DNA of 35,352 bases from Silene noctiflora (taxonomy: Eukaryota; Streptophyta; Magnoliopsida; Caryophyllales; Caryophyllaceae), in NCBI GenBank assembly GCA_009801015.1, contig VHZZ01000001.1:1210950-1246301 (forward strand), given 5' to 3'. Below are positions 10,801 through 24,700 of the stretch, in pieces. The notes below the pieces were generated by a model. That model saw nothing but the letters and a program-made list of their open reading frames with translations, was not told the DNA's origin and did no database searches. Position 1 is the stretch's first letter, and the number at the start of each line of letters is the position of its first letter. A program made the translations under genes and the position numbers.

Positions 10801-13800
10801 TTTCAGTTTTGTTCAGATTGAAAGAATGGGGCTTTCGTGTTTAGAACTAGTAGTTGAACGAAATTAGAAAGTAATTTACCTGGTAGTGAGATTCTTTTAT
10901 GCAAGCCCGCCTTTTTTAAAAGTCGTCATTGTGGCTATGTCCACATACATCACAATCTATAGTGATTAAGGTCAAGCTCTTTGCACACTTTTGGTCTCTC
11001 CGCTTGTGCAGTCCTCTTTGTAATGATGAATATGCGCATATCTTTTCTTGACATGATTTATCTGTCTGTGCTTGGCTTCTTGCATAGTTTACGACTCCTG
11101 AATAAAAAATAAACTCCATCCTTTTATCAAATTCGCATTTATATTCTCTAGGTCCCATGGTCATTGGTACTGTCAAATTTAATGGAAGCAAGAGAACACT
11201 TGCAAGTAGGAAAAGTCAGTAATTAAAACCCCTTAGAATTGAAAATTTGAAATCTTAATGAGATAGGGAATTGATAATTTTGTGACACTAATGTTTTAAC
11301 TTTTAACCTTTCCTTCAAGCATGTCGGTTTGAGTTAAACTTGCATTAAAAACTGTAATGGGCTGTGAAAAATTTATATCGCTATCCTTTGTTAGATAATC
11401 AAGGTTTAGTTTAATGTTGCTGTAATTGCATCTAGATGGCAAGTGTTTTTGTGTTTTCTGATCAAAAGCTGCAGCTTTGAGAAGGCCTTTGATCTCTGTG
11501 TTGCAGATCAGTTGAGATCAGTCCTTCTCTGGCTGAAAAACAAAAGGAGACTGTTGGGCAAGTCCAAAGTCACAAGTCAAGATTTAAGGTTGAATGCCGT
11601 GATGCTGCAGACCGGAATGGGTGGGGTGTGTTCCCTCTTTCTCTTTTTATGAATATTTATTATTTATTACTGCTAAAGTAGTAGAAATGCTTCTCATTCT
11701 AGTGTGCCACATCTGGTCAGACGTTATCCCCAAACAAATTCACGAAGTTGAGGTGTCTTAGAACATGCATATTCTACTGTGTGTACTTGAGCGACTGTTT
11801 TAGACGACCTTTTATAAGGAAACTTTCAAACTAAAAGTGCGGAGCGTTATACCGTTGAGTTGGAATTTCCAACTAGTTTACTGCAGAAACAATTCACCGC
11901 CCTTTCTCTTTGAAGGTTGATGTTGCACTCTATGGGGCTTCTTGAAGAGTAAATATATGTATTTAACAACGCTGTGAGAATTCTGACGTCTCTGATTTCA
12001 TGGGGTGGTGGATAGAGTAACAGGAAGGGAGCTGATTTCTTTGGGATATGCATTGCGCACAGTAATCATATTCATTTCATTGGTGTGCTTCTGGAATCTG
12101 AATACACTATTAAAATTATTCCTTATACATGCATTAAATGGTCTTGTCTTTGTATGTTTTCACTTTTATGTGGAACTATTCCTAAAATTTTGTTGAACTG
12201 AATAGTATGATATATTTGTGTTTAGGTGATGTACAGAAGGAACCTTGTTGGGTCATAATGCTAGAGGTATTTCAACTTTATTACCCAATGTGTACCTGTT
12301 GTGCATTGTCGCATTCACTTAGGTGATTGATTAAACAAGATTCCCTTTGAATCCTTATCTTTGGTTGCCAATGAAGTTTACAGCTAGGATGTCACTGGAT
12401 TTCATGTCTTGTCATTCTTTGAGTGTCTGATTAGAAGTACTGATGAAAGTGAGCTGTAACCCCTTTATAAAAGTATTACAGATTTACAGAAGACACACGA
12501 GTAGAATAGGCCATGAACAATGTGTGAGATGGGTAAATTAATGAACGTTGAGTCTTAAATGATGGAGTACGCCTTATGGCAAAGTTATTCTTTTGCGCTT
12601 TTGTTATCAGTTTTCCACATTACTATACAAGCTTTTATGCACAACAGGCAGGACTAGTAGGTTTGAGTTTGCGATATTTCACCCCCGTTGTTCAATGTTT
12701 AGTGATGGTGATATCCACTTGTTGACACAGTAAAGAAATTAAAAAACTTAGAAAAGAAGGGTCTTCTTTGGAGAAGGGTAGTGGGCCAAGTGGCTAGTGG
12801 TAGGGCCACTCGGGTGTAAAGTTTCAATGAAAGTTGAGGTTTATTATTATTGGGAAATTGGAATAGAATGGTAGCACAAAGAGAACAGATCATCAAAGAG
12901 TTTACATTACAGAATACACAGGGAAAAAGAAAACTAACAGGGACAAGCAAACAATAATCATATACACCCAAATAATTAATTTTTGTTAGATCTTTGTTTC
13001 CAGTGATGGCGGTTATAGTATGACTAATATTACTTGACTAATGATAGCAAATGGCCTGGAGTAATTGTAAAATTGACTTGACTAACTCTGATACATTTCA
13101 TATTGACATGCTCCATCATTCTGGAATTCCTGGGAAAAAAAAAGTGTGATGGATCGATAGCATTAAAGTTTCACTTACACATAGCCTGCCATGGGTGATT
13201 ATAAGAATGGGACTGGGGTGAAAAGAACTGACTTGATAGGCGTGGAATATGATTTGACTATCTGCAAAATGTAATAGATGTGGAAACAATGTAAAATCAA
13301 TCTTTGGTCTCCCATAATTCAAGTCCTCATTGTCTTGCATTATTCATGTTTAAATTGAAACCTATTCTTGCCCACTTCAAGTTCCTTTTACTACTCTCTT
13401 CCTCCGGCCTGGCTGCGATGGGTATGCAGATGAAATCAGCTAATCACCCTTTATCTTTCTACTTTTACATATGATACAAGCTTGTGGGGTTCCTTGTGTT
13501 CACTTCGACTCATGTCCTGCTTTTCCAGTTTAAATACAGAAGTAACTTATAGTGAAAGTCTTACCCAGGTGGTTGTAGCATTTTAGAAAAACCTATGTTT
13601 GGCTTTAGATAGTTAATTTCGAGGTACATGGGTCAGCACTCAGCAACCCATACCCACTCTGTTTCATAATAATAAGCAGTCTTCACTATTCCAAGATAAG
13701 CCTTTGACTTTCTATTTTGAACATACATTAAGAAAAACTATGTAACTTATAACATTAGATTCATAACGGCAAATGCTTCCATAAAAGTATGTTTCATATA

Positions 13801-16800
13801 TTTGCGTGAATATATATTTATTAAAAGATATTAAAGAGAAAATTGTGTGTCGATAAATGTGAGATAGACTTGGTATATGAAACAGGAGGAGTACATGTTT
13901 GTAAATATGTTAAGTTGACTCCAATACTCCATGACTTCTTGTAGAAGGCCAGGATTGGCATTTTGATATATCTGGGTAGAACACTATCAATTTATATATG
14001 CATTTGCTATAATCTTACTAAATAAATGTTACTGTAAATCAATTATTTTTTTCAGGTTCTAGATAATCTTCCCCATGATCTTATCTTTTCCGAGAATCAA
14101 GTTTCACCATGGAAAGAAGTGTGGATTGAGAAGCAGCCAGATGGGTAGGTATAAGACTGCAGTTAAAACCTTCTTTTATTTTTTTCCCCTTGAAGTAAAA
14201 TATTTGCCCTCTTAGATTAAGGGTAGCCACTAGCCAGCCTCGAATGTATTTTTCCAAAAGCCCTCAGTGTCAGGTGATTGCTAATGGGAGTTATGGGACA
14301 CACTTGGTGAATATTATTGCGTGGTCAATTACGAACATCTTTATATATATATATCATTAGTTAATTGTGTCTATTGTTTTCAAATCTTTGCTTTTACATT
14401 AACTGAACATGGTTGATCCAGTTCATTGTTTCTACTTGTCATCAATTTACCTTTTTTTTTAGTGAGCACCTTAACCCCGTATTTAGATTAAGGTTTTTGA
14501 AACTTTGGGTCTCATGATGCTTTATATATTATTGGTGTTAAGTTCTGCATTCGGGAAGTCCAGAGAATATCTATGCTGTGGAATCCTTCTGAAGCGTGCT
14601 AGTTTAAATTGTAACGTTGGTGAGTTGAGCAAATAATATCTGATCATGTAGTGACACTATGTATAACTGATTATTAGAGAAGACTTTGACATTGAACTTG
14701 AGACTAAATTGTAATTATAATTACGTTAACTTCACCTTGGAGACTGAGTTCGGGTTAAATTTGTCTTTCTGACGTTTATGTGTTCATGCTGAGCATTTAT
14801 TTTTTATTGTTTGCAGTCATGCATAGAACTAAATCTCAAATTTAAGGATAGGTTGACTGGGTTTGCTTCATTTGGCAGGCAAGCTCCTTCTGAGTGTTAC
14901 AGACCATTAGAAGATAGACTTATTTCTCGTTGCATTGAGATCCTAGGCGAGGATATCAATGGCCCTGGACAAGGATTGATCTTAGCTGCAAGAAGCATTT
15001 GGTCTAAAGTGTTTCCTAAGCCTCGAAGATGTTGGCTTCCAACCGGCTGTTTGGTAAAGAGAATTCCAATTTGAACATTTTTCTCACTAGCGTTGACACC
15101 TTTGGTGATGAAATGATTACTTTGTGCAGAAACTACTGGAAACCTTACATAATACCCTGCCGAAGATGTCCATAATTGCATCCGATTTCAGTTACCTTCC
15201 TGATGTGAGGATACCTGGTGTGAGGGCTCCATTGGTCTCAACTAAGGTGATAATGCATAGCTAACATCCATTATCTTGTTTATTTTGTTCTATGATAAAC
15301 TACCGTCATCCCTGTTTCTGATCAGGACAAATCACTCTTGCCCGTGGGGTTTTTAAGGCTCCTCCTTTGTGAAGTGAGAGCTCAGTCTTAATGCTTTGAC
15401 CTGGCCATTTGCTTCTGCCTTAAGTCTTGGGTGTTTTTGGACTTGTTTGGAACATGAATCCCTCCCTAGGTTCCATAGCAGCTTATAATTGTGTTATTTT
15501 TGCCTTCCATAGGTTTACTGCCATGTTTAAAAGCTTTTTATTCAAATTTAGCTCCTATTGTAAGGGCTTTCAGTTTGAGACCTGAATGTGACATTGTGAC
15601 TCGTGTGGCTGGATTCAGTACATTTTCTCTCTTGATCTTTGTTATCATGTGTTTTTTTTGGCTTACCTAGTTCAGGATGTAATGCCCTGAACTTTTAGGC
15701 ATCAATTGCAGGATGAGAATTTACAGACTGAATTTCCCGAAACATCTTTTTGTGTTTTTCCCAATTTGATTTAGTATACCCCTGTTTTCTACACTAAAAA
15801 ATAACTTCTAGACCTCTTGGTGTAGCATGAGTTCTACCTGCATAATTTTTTTTATTATGATGGTCGTTCATCCTTGTAGAAGTTGATAGATCAGTGGCCA
15901 AAAATCTTCGGTGTATAAACTACAGAATACATCTCCGGGGTGCAGTATCTATTAGCGTAGTCACTCTATTCAGGACGGTCATTCGGAATACTTTCAGTGG
16001 CTAGCATACATAATTTTGGCGTATGATAAAGTTATCAATAATTTTCTTGGTCTGTGCAGATAGATGGTCGCAGTGTAGACGAAGACAGCTATCTGGATGC
16101 ACAGGTTGGTTTACATAATTACATCTAGGTGTTTCTTTTTTCATGTTTTTTTTTCATCATAACTATTTATGTTTACCTCTGTCTTTTACAACATAGCCTT
16201 GCTCCCAAAATGATCACCTCCTAGTTATTCAGGTATGGAAAAATTGATTAATAAAATGAAGAAAAATAAGAGAATAAGGCATCCTCATAAAAGAGTTTCT
16301 TTTTTAATGACTACACCCTTATAGAGAGCTATTTACTAGGAAGACATCCAAAACAGGAACAATGAGCAGTTGTTGAAAACACGGACTAGATTGACTGGAC
16401 TCCATCCGCCTATTTTAGAGAAAAATCATCATTTTTGCGGGTTCCCATATGAGCTCATTTTTAATCCCATCTCCATTTATTGCTGTCAAATTCCTTGGCT
16501 ATAAACTTAAAACACAAATTCCCATGGTCCCATATTATACAATGTTGGTCAATGAATGTTGGTAGTGGCGTTTCCAATGCCATGGAAAAAAGTCTTGTGG
16601 TTTATCTGTGCATTTGTTGTATGATCCCTACTGGCTCAGTGAGCAAGTTTTTCAACGTTATTCAATTGCAGGGTGATGCGGATATATTTTTCCCAACAGA
16701 CTTCTGGCTTTTGGAACGTATAGATCATTACTGCTCTGGTTGGATAAAACCAAGCGAGGAAAATCCAGCCAAGGAGGGAAGAATGAGGCGGACTATCACA

Positions 16801-17536
16801 GTAAGTGGAATCTTTGATTGATATAGACATATAGCTCCTGTGGAATATGCACTATACCAAGCTGCGTTGGTTTAAATTATTTTCAAATGCAAAGAAGTAC
16901 TCCCTCCGTTTTTTATTGATGTTCCCATTTCTTGAATATATGTGAGGAGTATTTTGGGAACATCATAAAGATATAGAGGGAGTATAACGATGAAACCTTT
17001 GGCTTATTTTCATTTGAAGGTCTCGTCTTTAATATGGCAATTTCTTTCAAAATCGAATGCAGTAGGCTTGAATGTTGAACCTGAAGAATAATTGTATAAA
17101 TCAAGTATCAGCTATACCATGAGATCTACTTGTTCATAGATATAACATCCCAAAAAGCAAAATTTCTTATGTCAATCAGATTGTCATATTGTCGCTAAAA
17201 CAAAACTAGTTTATCCAGAGAAAGCTGCTTTTGGAAATTTTCGTATTTTAATTGACACGGTCAATTTTCTGAGTTAAGATTCTGTGATTTTCTTAAACTA
17301 TCTTCTCTAGTTTTGCGTCTCTTTCCTAAATTGAATCTCACTTGCACCGCCTTCGTTAAACCTAGATAACTGTTTAATTTCATGACTTTTGAAACACGCA
17401 GCTTGATACAAGTGCATTCATGGAAGAGTTTGGGTTACCAACAAAAACAAGAACCAAAGATGGCTACAATCCCCTGCTGGATGACTTCAAGAACACCAAA
17501 TTCTACATAAGTGTGCCGACTCATAATACCCAATAG
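7876..17536 (+). CDS. DUF185 SAM-dependent methyltransferase, NDUFAF7-like, probably mitochondrial
   Basis: Fourteen exons, 448 residues: 7876-7942, 8043-8110, 9012-9123, 9287-9369, 9800-9865, 10012-10112, 11507-11625, 12226-12266, 14056-14144, 14879-15053, 15130-15246, 16060-16104, 16672-16800, 17402-17536 (TAG). All borders are GT..AG and the frame is continuous. The N-terminus (MASLRRSITPITMSLLLRRS) is rich in Arg and Ser and lacks acids, as in a mitochondrial presequence. YEIGGGSGT, starting at residue 134, is the SAM-binding motif I of class I methyltransferases. Other conserved blocks are WFTPVELFKPWY, VIMLEVLDNLPHD, FFPTDFWLLERIDHYCSGW and the C-terminal DTSAFMEEFGLPTKTRTKDG. These match the DUF185 (Methyltransf_28) group as I remember Arabidopsis At1g04900. 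The animal member NDUFAF7 methylates the complex I subunit NDUFS2; the same role here is inferred, since plants have more than one DUF185 clade. Introns 2 and 3 contain decayed copies of exon 3, and introns 6 and 13 contain MITEs. Confidence 0.9.
8140..9190 (+). repeat. tandem partial copies of the intron 2/exon 3 junction
   Basis: Units consist of TATGATCGAATTAATTTGTA...GATGGTAATGC, then TGTTGTTTTAG (a splice acceptor), then a copy of the start of exon 3. Exon-like parts lie at about 8207-8236, 8590-8644, 8724-8754, 8801-8822 and 8893-8932; the true exon is 9012-9123; a further copy follows in intron 3 at about 9152-9190. Acceptor-like AG sites precede the copies at 8206, 8309, 8589 and 9151. 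The copy at 8590 begins VRDFTFCAL and then stops. The upstream TATGATYGAATT unit occurs about six times (near 8140, 8243, 8657, 8768, 8831, 8947). The copies have diverged, so the amplification is not recent, and only the exon at 9012 keeps the frame. Confidence 0.8.
10531..10744. mobile_element. foldback MITE in methyltransferase intron 6
   Basis: CTTGTTTGGTTAGCAAATG at 10533 is matched by the reverse complement of the right end (TTGTTTGGATAGCAAAGTAG), and the inverted similarity runs on through GGAGGGAAA-rich arms. The element of about 210 bp therefore folds back on itself. It has no coding capacity; frames through it on both strands are artefacts. A related half-copy (GGGCTTGTTTCGACTTTCG, 10462) lies just upstream. 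Superfamily undetermined. Confidence 0.65.
10745..10845 (-). mobile_element. CTGAACTGAA-word element, reverse orientation
   Basis: Read on the minus strand this stretch has GAACAAAACTGAAACG, AAATGAACAAAGCTGAAAT and similar words, the same vocabulary as the elements at 3826 and 27509. It directly abuts the foldback MITE at 10531-10744 inside intron 6. Its ends are not clear. Confidence 0.4.
14341..14354. repeat. short TA microsatellite
   Basis: A brief ATATATATATAT run in intron 9 of the methyltransferase gene. Ordinary simple sequence. Confidence 0.6.
16900..16982. mobile_element. 83 bp Stowaway-type MITE in methyltransferase intron 13
   Basis: CTCCCTCCGTT at 16900 and the inverse CTCCCTCTATATC read from 16982 are the classic Stowaway (Tc1/mariner-derived) terminal repeats. 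TA dinucleotides flank both ends (16898-16899 and 16983-16984). The inner arms also pair (GATGTTCCCA with TGGGAACATC), giving a hairpin. It is non-coding and sits harmlessly within an intron. Confidence 0.9.
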
Positions 17537-18778
17537 GTACTGCCATTGTTGTATTTGACCTCTACAGTTCATAGGGTTGCACTTTTGGAATCGTGTTTTG
17601 CTCTTCATTCTTCCGGTATCTGCTTTGTGTTGGGGTCGAAATCAGTGCACTAAAAGCTGTGCTAGGAGAACCTGAGGCACATGTTGCTGTAAGCTATGGC
17701 TCCAGGTCGGCAATTATAATGTAAAGCCGCTTTGGGGAGCCCCTGAGGCATTGACTTGTATTTCCGAAGGGTACTGCAGTCTGCATTCTAATGTGAAGTT
17801 GCAAAAACTCGTGTAGAACTGTCTTACCCTAGCATGTCTGTGTAACGGCCCTTTTAATACACTCACTGAATTTTTCGAGTTTTTCTTTTTCTACAGTTTA
17901 ATCATTTAAGAGGGGATCCTTATTAGTTATATTATTTTTATTTTTAATCCCGAACCTCTATAGGTGTCCATTTTATCTGAACATGATATAATTTTACAAT
18001 GATTTCACCATAGTTTATTGTAAGACTGTAAAACAGCAAAATTAGCAAAAGCAATTTTACCTGGAATAATTTATCTATAAGCCAAGACATGAATCCTGTG
18101 GAAACCAATCTCTATGTTTTCGATAAACAAATTAAGTTGTCTTCAAAAGTGTCCCTGCAGTTTTACTTATATATGGCCGTTTTATGTAAAACTGCAACAT
18201 GCATACAGCATACCCTGAATCCAATAAGTGATTTCCGGATTACAAAATAATAAAAACGTAAACAAATAGTTGGTGAGGAATACGAATAATAATTCTCCGA
18301 CAGGTCAAGCAAAGGCCAGAATATATCGGAAAAAGAAAACGCAGAAGTGAACTTTATTTCCGGTGTAGGCTCCAATGCAGCCTTAGATCTCAATAACATC
18401 TCATCTTGCATAGTGAAGTAAGATCTATCGAAAGAACTCTAGATCGTTCTTGTAAAGTTTAGCGAATGACTCAACCATTTTACTAATTTACTTGAAAACA
18501 ATGAGGGCCGTGGATTACCCAACACGAAGCAGATACCGGAAGAATTAAGAGCTTCAAGTGAATGCCAAAAGGGAACTTGCAGATAAAATTAGAAAGAATA
18601 ACATACAAAAATCTGAAGGGAACTATTCTATCTTTTACAAGTTTGGTTCAAAGTACAGAGAATAGAAGAACACTAAAATGAATATTTCTGACTCAATGTC
18701 GCTAGTCAAGACGCTTTGATCATTCTTGCGACAGCATAGTTCAAGGCAAGAAATCAAACAGAGTTACACAGGACATTA
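17537..18778. other. convergent intergenic region
   Basis: This lies between the stop codons of the plus-strand methyltransferase gene and the minus-strand RPN2 gene. It should contain both 3' UTRs and poly(A) sites. No gene, clear repeat or RNA structure was recognised. The 82-codon minus-strand frame at 18163-18411 has no recognisable motif. Confidence 0.6.
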
Positions 18779-21700
18779 TCAAGAAGAATATTCAAATGGC
18801 TGTGGGGGCTGGGGTTCCTCCTCATCCACAGCCATCGCTGAACCCGAACCAGATACCGGTTGTGCTGGTGCTGCGGGTCCAGTTGCTGGAGTAGCAGCAG
18901 CAGGTGAATCAGTTAAAGAGAGTACCTCGGGTTCTTCAGGACGTAAATCCTTCAAGAGAAGGAAACCAGATGGAGCCATTTTAACTGGCATGTATCGGCT
19001 TCCCTCCATAAACTTAACATACTTCTCTTGGGCAGGAACTACCCTCGCTGGGTTTGTTAGGGTTTCAAATGAAGGTTCTTGTTCAACTTTTTTCTCTGGT
19101 GGGTTGTCAACCTGTCAAATTTAGCAGTTGCTTACTGTTAAAAAAACTGTAACAAAAATCACAACTCAGACGACGGTAGATATGCCAGAACTTATCCAAA
19201 TATTTCAAGAAGAAAAAAGAATCTGTAGTAGACATGTCCCCAAAACGACCTGATTCACCCAACTCGTAACCACCAACCCAAAACCCGAAACAACAGGACA
19301 CCAGGAATGACCCTTACCCATGATGAATCAACCCCAAACCCAACTCATTTTCCAGGTCTAAATTGAAAGGGACCAGTAAAAATGCATACATACCAGCATA
19401 GAGTCTCCATCCTTCTCAGAAGATTTTGCTTTTCCAGTGGCTGATTCAGACGCAATAGACTTTTCCTTCTCCTTTTCCTTTTGTTCCGACTCCTTTTTAG
19501 CTCTAGCTTTAGCTTTTGCTGACGTTGACAATACAGCAGTAGGGAGCTTCGCAGTTGAGGTGGTAGTGGCCACGGTTGTTGGTTTCGGATACTCAAACAA
19601 GGATGGTTTTGCATGTGATACGAAATCGAACTTGGGAACTTTGAGATCGTAGTTTAACCCAACAAAGGCTGTTGGTGAGAATGCCAAGCTTACAAAATAT
19701 GTCAGAGGATACCAATACCAGAATTGCGTAAACACTGCCAAACCAACAACAGCTGTGATTTTATCATGTTTTGACTTGGAAAGAAGCCTTATAGTCACAT
19801 TCCTCCCACCAGCATCCAGAATTCCAGAGGCTAAAATGGCTCCCATCTTGCTCATTGTATCTTCATGCTTGTCGAGAATTATTTTCTCCAATTGTCGCCT
19901 GAAAATGAATATCACAGTATTGTTAGAGCTTATATTAAAATCTCATGAAATACTATTATCTTGATGCTATTACTTGTCCGCCATGATAGAAGTGCTAGAG
20001 CAGAATGAATTTTAGTTTTACTAGATTCATAAAAGGACCACTTATTCCGGGACAATAATCAGGACATAAACAGGGTGGAGTATATAAGATGAAAGCAGGC
20101 AAAGATAGCAACACCAGAATGACTTTTACCTGAATGTTCCAACCCGAGAATCCATAGCCTCAGTAGTCTGGATCATTACCATAGCCATGGCTATTAGAGC
20201 TCCTTGACGAACAAAATCAACCACATCTGATGTCAGTGGCTCCAGCAAAGATATGGCCTCACTCAGACCACTTCCAGCACAAGAGATTCCAACAGCAAGA
20301 GCCGCACCGTAGCGAACATGTGGATTGTAGGACTCAGATAGCAGAGACACAATCCGGGGAGTCTGCAAGTCATGAACGCCATATAAGAGTTTGTAGTCGA
20401 TATAGTAACCAAATAGATTCCTCTGAAAATTGCCTTACAAAATTGTAATGCACTTGACTCTTTAAACACATGAAATGATAGTCTCGTTGCTCAAGGTCAC
20501 TGATCTATAACCATTGTGACTAAAAATAGAAAATAAAATAAAAATAAAAACTAACCTGCTCGGGTTCATTATACATGACAAAACCAAGTGCCAGAACTGC
20601 AGTACGTCTAACATCATCGCTCACATCAGAGACTGCAAAGTGCAGTAGCTGGCGGATAGCCTTGTTATTCGATGTTCCGCTGTACGCCAAAGCCAATGCG
20701 TACATACCACCATAACGCAAAATAGGATCTTGGTCTCTAGTCATTTGCTCAATCAATGTGTCTGCTTCCTCTTCTCTCCCGTACACAGTAAGCGCTATGC
20801 CCAATGCTAAGCCCCTGCATAAGCCAACTATCCCATTAGCAAAAAACTATGTAAAATAAAGAATCACCACTAATAGATGAGAAATGTGATTAACCTGATG
20901 ATCTTCTCATGCTGAGTTTCATGTGCATAAACAAGCATCTCACCGGCCTTTTCACTAGCAGTACCGACCATAAGAAGACCCATACTGATGCCAGCAGCTT
21001 CACCAGCAACAGCACTATCAGTATAGAGCACATTTTTTATATCCTCGAATATGTCTTCATCCGCAGTTCCAAGGGCTGCTAATCCAAGACCTAAACAAGC
21101 TCCATGTTGTATGACCTGCAGCAACAAAGTTCACACATCTAGGTAAATAGTCAAATAACTCCCCCAAGTACTTGTTTGGTGGCCTCTTGAAATGTAGGAA
21201 TTCCAAAATTCCTATTTCAAGAGATTATTTGGATGCCTTTTTCCTTAAATGGAAAGATTCAGAGTTTCACAAGGATTACATTTCCCATATTGACAGGGGA
21301 ATCGGCTTTTACTGAGGTACACTTTGTCATACCAATTTCAGTTTTTTGTTTAAGCCTTCAAATTACTTGCCCTAAAAACGTCTATTGAAGGAGTTAATTT
21401 TATCAAAAGGAATACTGGTATTTAAAATCAAAAATCATGGGAATTGAGATAATCCAACCAAGCAAAGTATTGTAAATTAGTTCGTGGGAATTGCAAAATC
21501 CTTTATGTCACCCAAAAATGTTTAGGCTAATTCCAACGAATTCTTGTGGAGGAGTTTAAAATCATGAAAATTCTAACTTCCCACATATTTAATTCCCCTC
21601 ATGAACCAAACAAGTATATATATACATATATAAATATCACACCTCAACGTTGGTACTGCGTAGGCTATCACGAAGAAATTGTTTGATGCCCTCGCCATGA

Positions 21701-24700
21701 TTAGCATGGATTAAACCTAGAGCGTATAGAGCCCCGCCTTCAGAATAAGGACTTCCAGCACTACCACCACCGGCCCCGCCTTGTGGCAAATAAGGTGCCA
21801 TCAGTGATCGACCCTGTTTCAAATGGCCTTTATGGATAACACCCAATCCAGCAGTTGCACTAAATTTAGCCCAATTAGTGGCCCTGCTCAGCCAATCCTG
21901 ACAAAACAACATTTGAGTCAGTATGCAATACAACCCCTTTCAGAAAGACAAATCGCCATCTCTAGAAGGAACACAGATACATTACCAGGTTCTCCCTAAG
22001 GAATGTGTCGACCGTTGTACCAGCATGCATAATAGCATTTGCATAAATTGTTGCACTGTGACAAACACTGTTTCTCATTTCAACAGATTGTTTTATGGTC
22101 TTCAGAATAAGGAGGTCCGACCTATATCACAGAAGTACAAATGGAGAGTTAAAGTGACTTCTAGAAAACTAATACAAGTATTTCAATGCATTTTTACTAA
22201 AATACAGCTGTCTCACCTGTTATGACTATATAAGAACTGCAAAGTCAACTGAATTGAAGTCTCTCCAGACAAAATTCCTCTTAATTTTGTCAATCGTTCA
22301 GCATATGTAGCTTCAAGAGGATCCATCTCAGTCACAATTTCACTGGAGGCAGGAGTCCCATCATTCATTTGCACATCCTCAGACGTTGTGGCACCTTCAG
22401 TTTGATTGGACTCCGTTTCCCTAGATACTGGTGGCTCTTGAGGCTGAGACTTGGGCTTGGAAAGACGATCTCTCACATTCAGTAGAAAAGCCTGATGCTC
22501 ATTCTCCACAAGATCAAAAGCTATTTGAAAGGCAAGCAAAGCATCATCCTGGTTGTCTGACCGGAGAAGCTTTTCTAGAATACTAGCAACACCTTCAGGT
22601 TGGTCCAAAAACATTAGACATTGACAAATGCTTAGATAGTCAGGAGACGACAGCTTTTGATAGACTCGAACGAGCAGACGAAGCACCTGAAACAAAACGG
22701 ATAGGTAAGTACCCAACAAGATTGCACTTGCTCACTCCTCTTCATAGCTTCTGCTTCCTTTTAGTGCTTCCCCAACTCAAAGAAGCATTCGTGTTCTCTT
22801 TAAGTCAAGTAATAGGAGTATAGAGTATGTTTGATAAAAGGAGTATTGTTTACAAGCATTTGTGTTTTCTTTTTTTTAACGTAAGGTAATAGGGTTGGAG
22901 TATATTGATTATAAGAGCATTGGTTACTTAGAGCTTTACATTATATCAATTTCACAATATTGGGACTGATGAGATGAAAAAGGGAGAAAACAAATCAGAT
23001 CTACCACGGAAATAAAAAATTTTAGAGGCAGATAATGACCAAAAAAATTGTGCATCAACCAACATCATTCGGTTATCTGACCAAAGAAACAACTCCACTA
23101 CATCATACATAAAGACGAACATAAATGGTAAAATAGAACCCAACAGACAATCAGAAAGAACATGATGCAAATACAGCTATCTTAACTTCATATCATAGAA
23201 TGAAAACATGGACACCGGAAATGTAAGTGAGTTAAATGACTTAAATCAGTTTTTGAGATGTAAAAGATAATAAGGTTATGAAATAGTTTCGAACAAAACC
23301 AAATACATTTGATGGTGGTTCAATTTGAGGAATGAATACTATGTGGTCACGAAAATTGTCCTCACTTTTCAAAGAAAAACATCATTTCAGTCCTCAGTTC
23401 ATCAGTCTGGGAAGAGGAGAGACACTGTAATTCTGTTTCCTTAAACAATTTAAATACTCTAGCAACCAACAATTAGTTCTGATTTCACACAGGATCAGTT
23501 TCGCACATCAAAGCTACATTCACTTATTCACAAAGAAAATGGGCATATACAAAATCAGGTCAGTTATGTACTACGTATACAAAGACGAGAAGTTGTTACC
23601 TCTTGACGATATTCTCTACGATTAACATAGGAGTGTGAGACATTAATACAGTATGCCAAACATCCAGGAGCATTATCACTCCTCATTATTGCCTCCTCCA
23701 GTTTATCAAGTCTTCGGCACTCAATTGCCATTCCCATAGCTTGTTGGTATTTTCCATCCAGAATGCATCTACAATACAGCACCAATAAGCCTGACAAACA
23801 TAGATCCATGAAAGCATATTATATTGGTTTAAAAGACAACAAGAACATACTTCTCCAACAATCTCTCCACGATAGCCTCTAGCCTAGGATCGATTTTTGA
23901 AGCTTCTTCGGGTGAATCAGCAACTTTATTTCTCAGACTGGCGTACTCATCAATAGCCTTGTCTAAGGAAATGAAACACACAACAAAAAGATTAAACAAG
24001 GAATAGCGACCTTCCAATTATGAGGTTTAGATAGGGGGAAGAATGCAAATAAATTCCTAAATAGAGCAGGACGTAATAAGAATCTTTACCAAGAAGAGTC
24101 CGAACATAATCAGAATCCTCTGAAACATCAAACAAAGGCCCAGCTCCCAGTGCATATGATAAAGAATCATTCAGTTCGCCCAAGAAATAAAAAACCTGCA
24201 AAAGGACAAATTAGAAAATAATCATGGCACCACACAGTTTACAAATATGAGGACATAACTATGGTGCCTCACAGTAAAAGCGCTCCAGCCAGCATCCAAA
24301 AGGTTCAACTTCATTTTCAGACCAAATAGCCCGCATTTAATTTGATTGCACCAAATAAATACAATGCACTACAGAAGTATCAAGCACACAATCACACACG
24401 AGTGATTGATAACTAAAACTAAAGAAAGCTACATCTTAGTCCAACAAAGCAGCAAAACTAGCTTGACAGATGAAAGCAGAGGTTCAATAAAGTGGCTAAA
24501 TACACAGTTATACCTTCTATGTTCCAACCAACTATGCCCAACAGTCTACGACAAAAATACGACATCACACAATGTCTCAATACTTTCAGACACAATGCCG
24601 ATGGTGTGCATAAGGGGCACCTCTGCAACTTGCCACACTGCATCACACAGGCCCTCATCGCCTTGTGCCTTTTAGAAACAAAGACCCATAATGAGTATTG

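Noticed and set aside
10464-10844. 126-codon plus-strand frame in methyltransferase intron 6
   Set aside because: It spans the foldback MITE and a CTGAACT-word segment and has no gene-like features.
14811-14878. Possible alternative acceptor (TTTGCAG at 14817) for methyltransferase exon 10
   Set aside because: Joining there leads to an in-frame stop at once; the acceptor at 14878 keeps the family sequence and the frame.
18726-19124. 132-codon plus-strand frame
   Set aside because: It is antisense to the last RPN2 exon, whose sense frame is strongly conserved.
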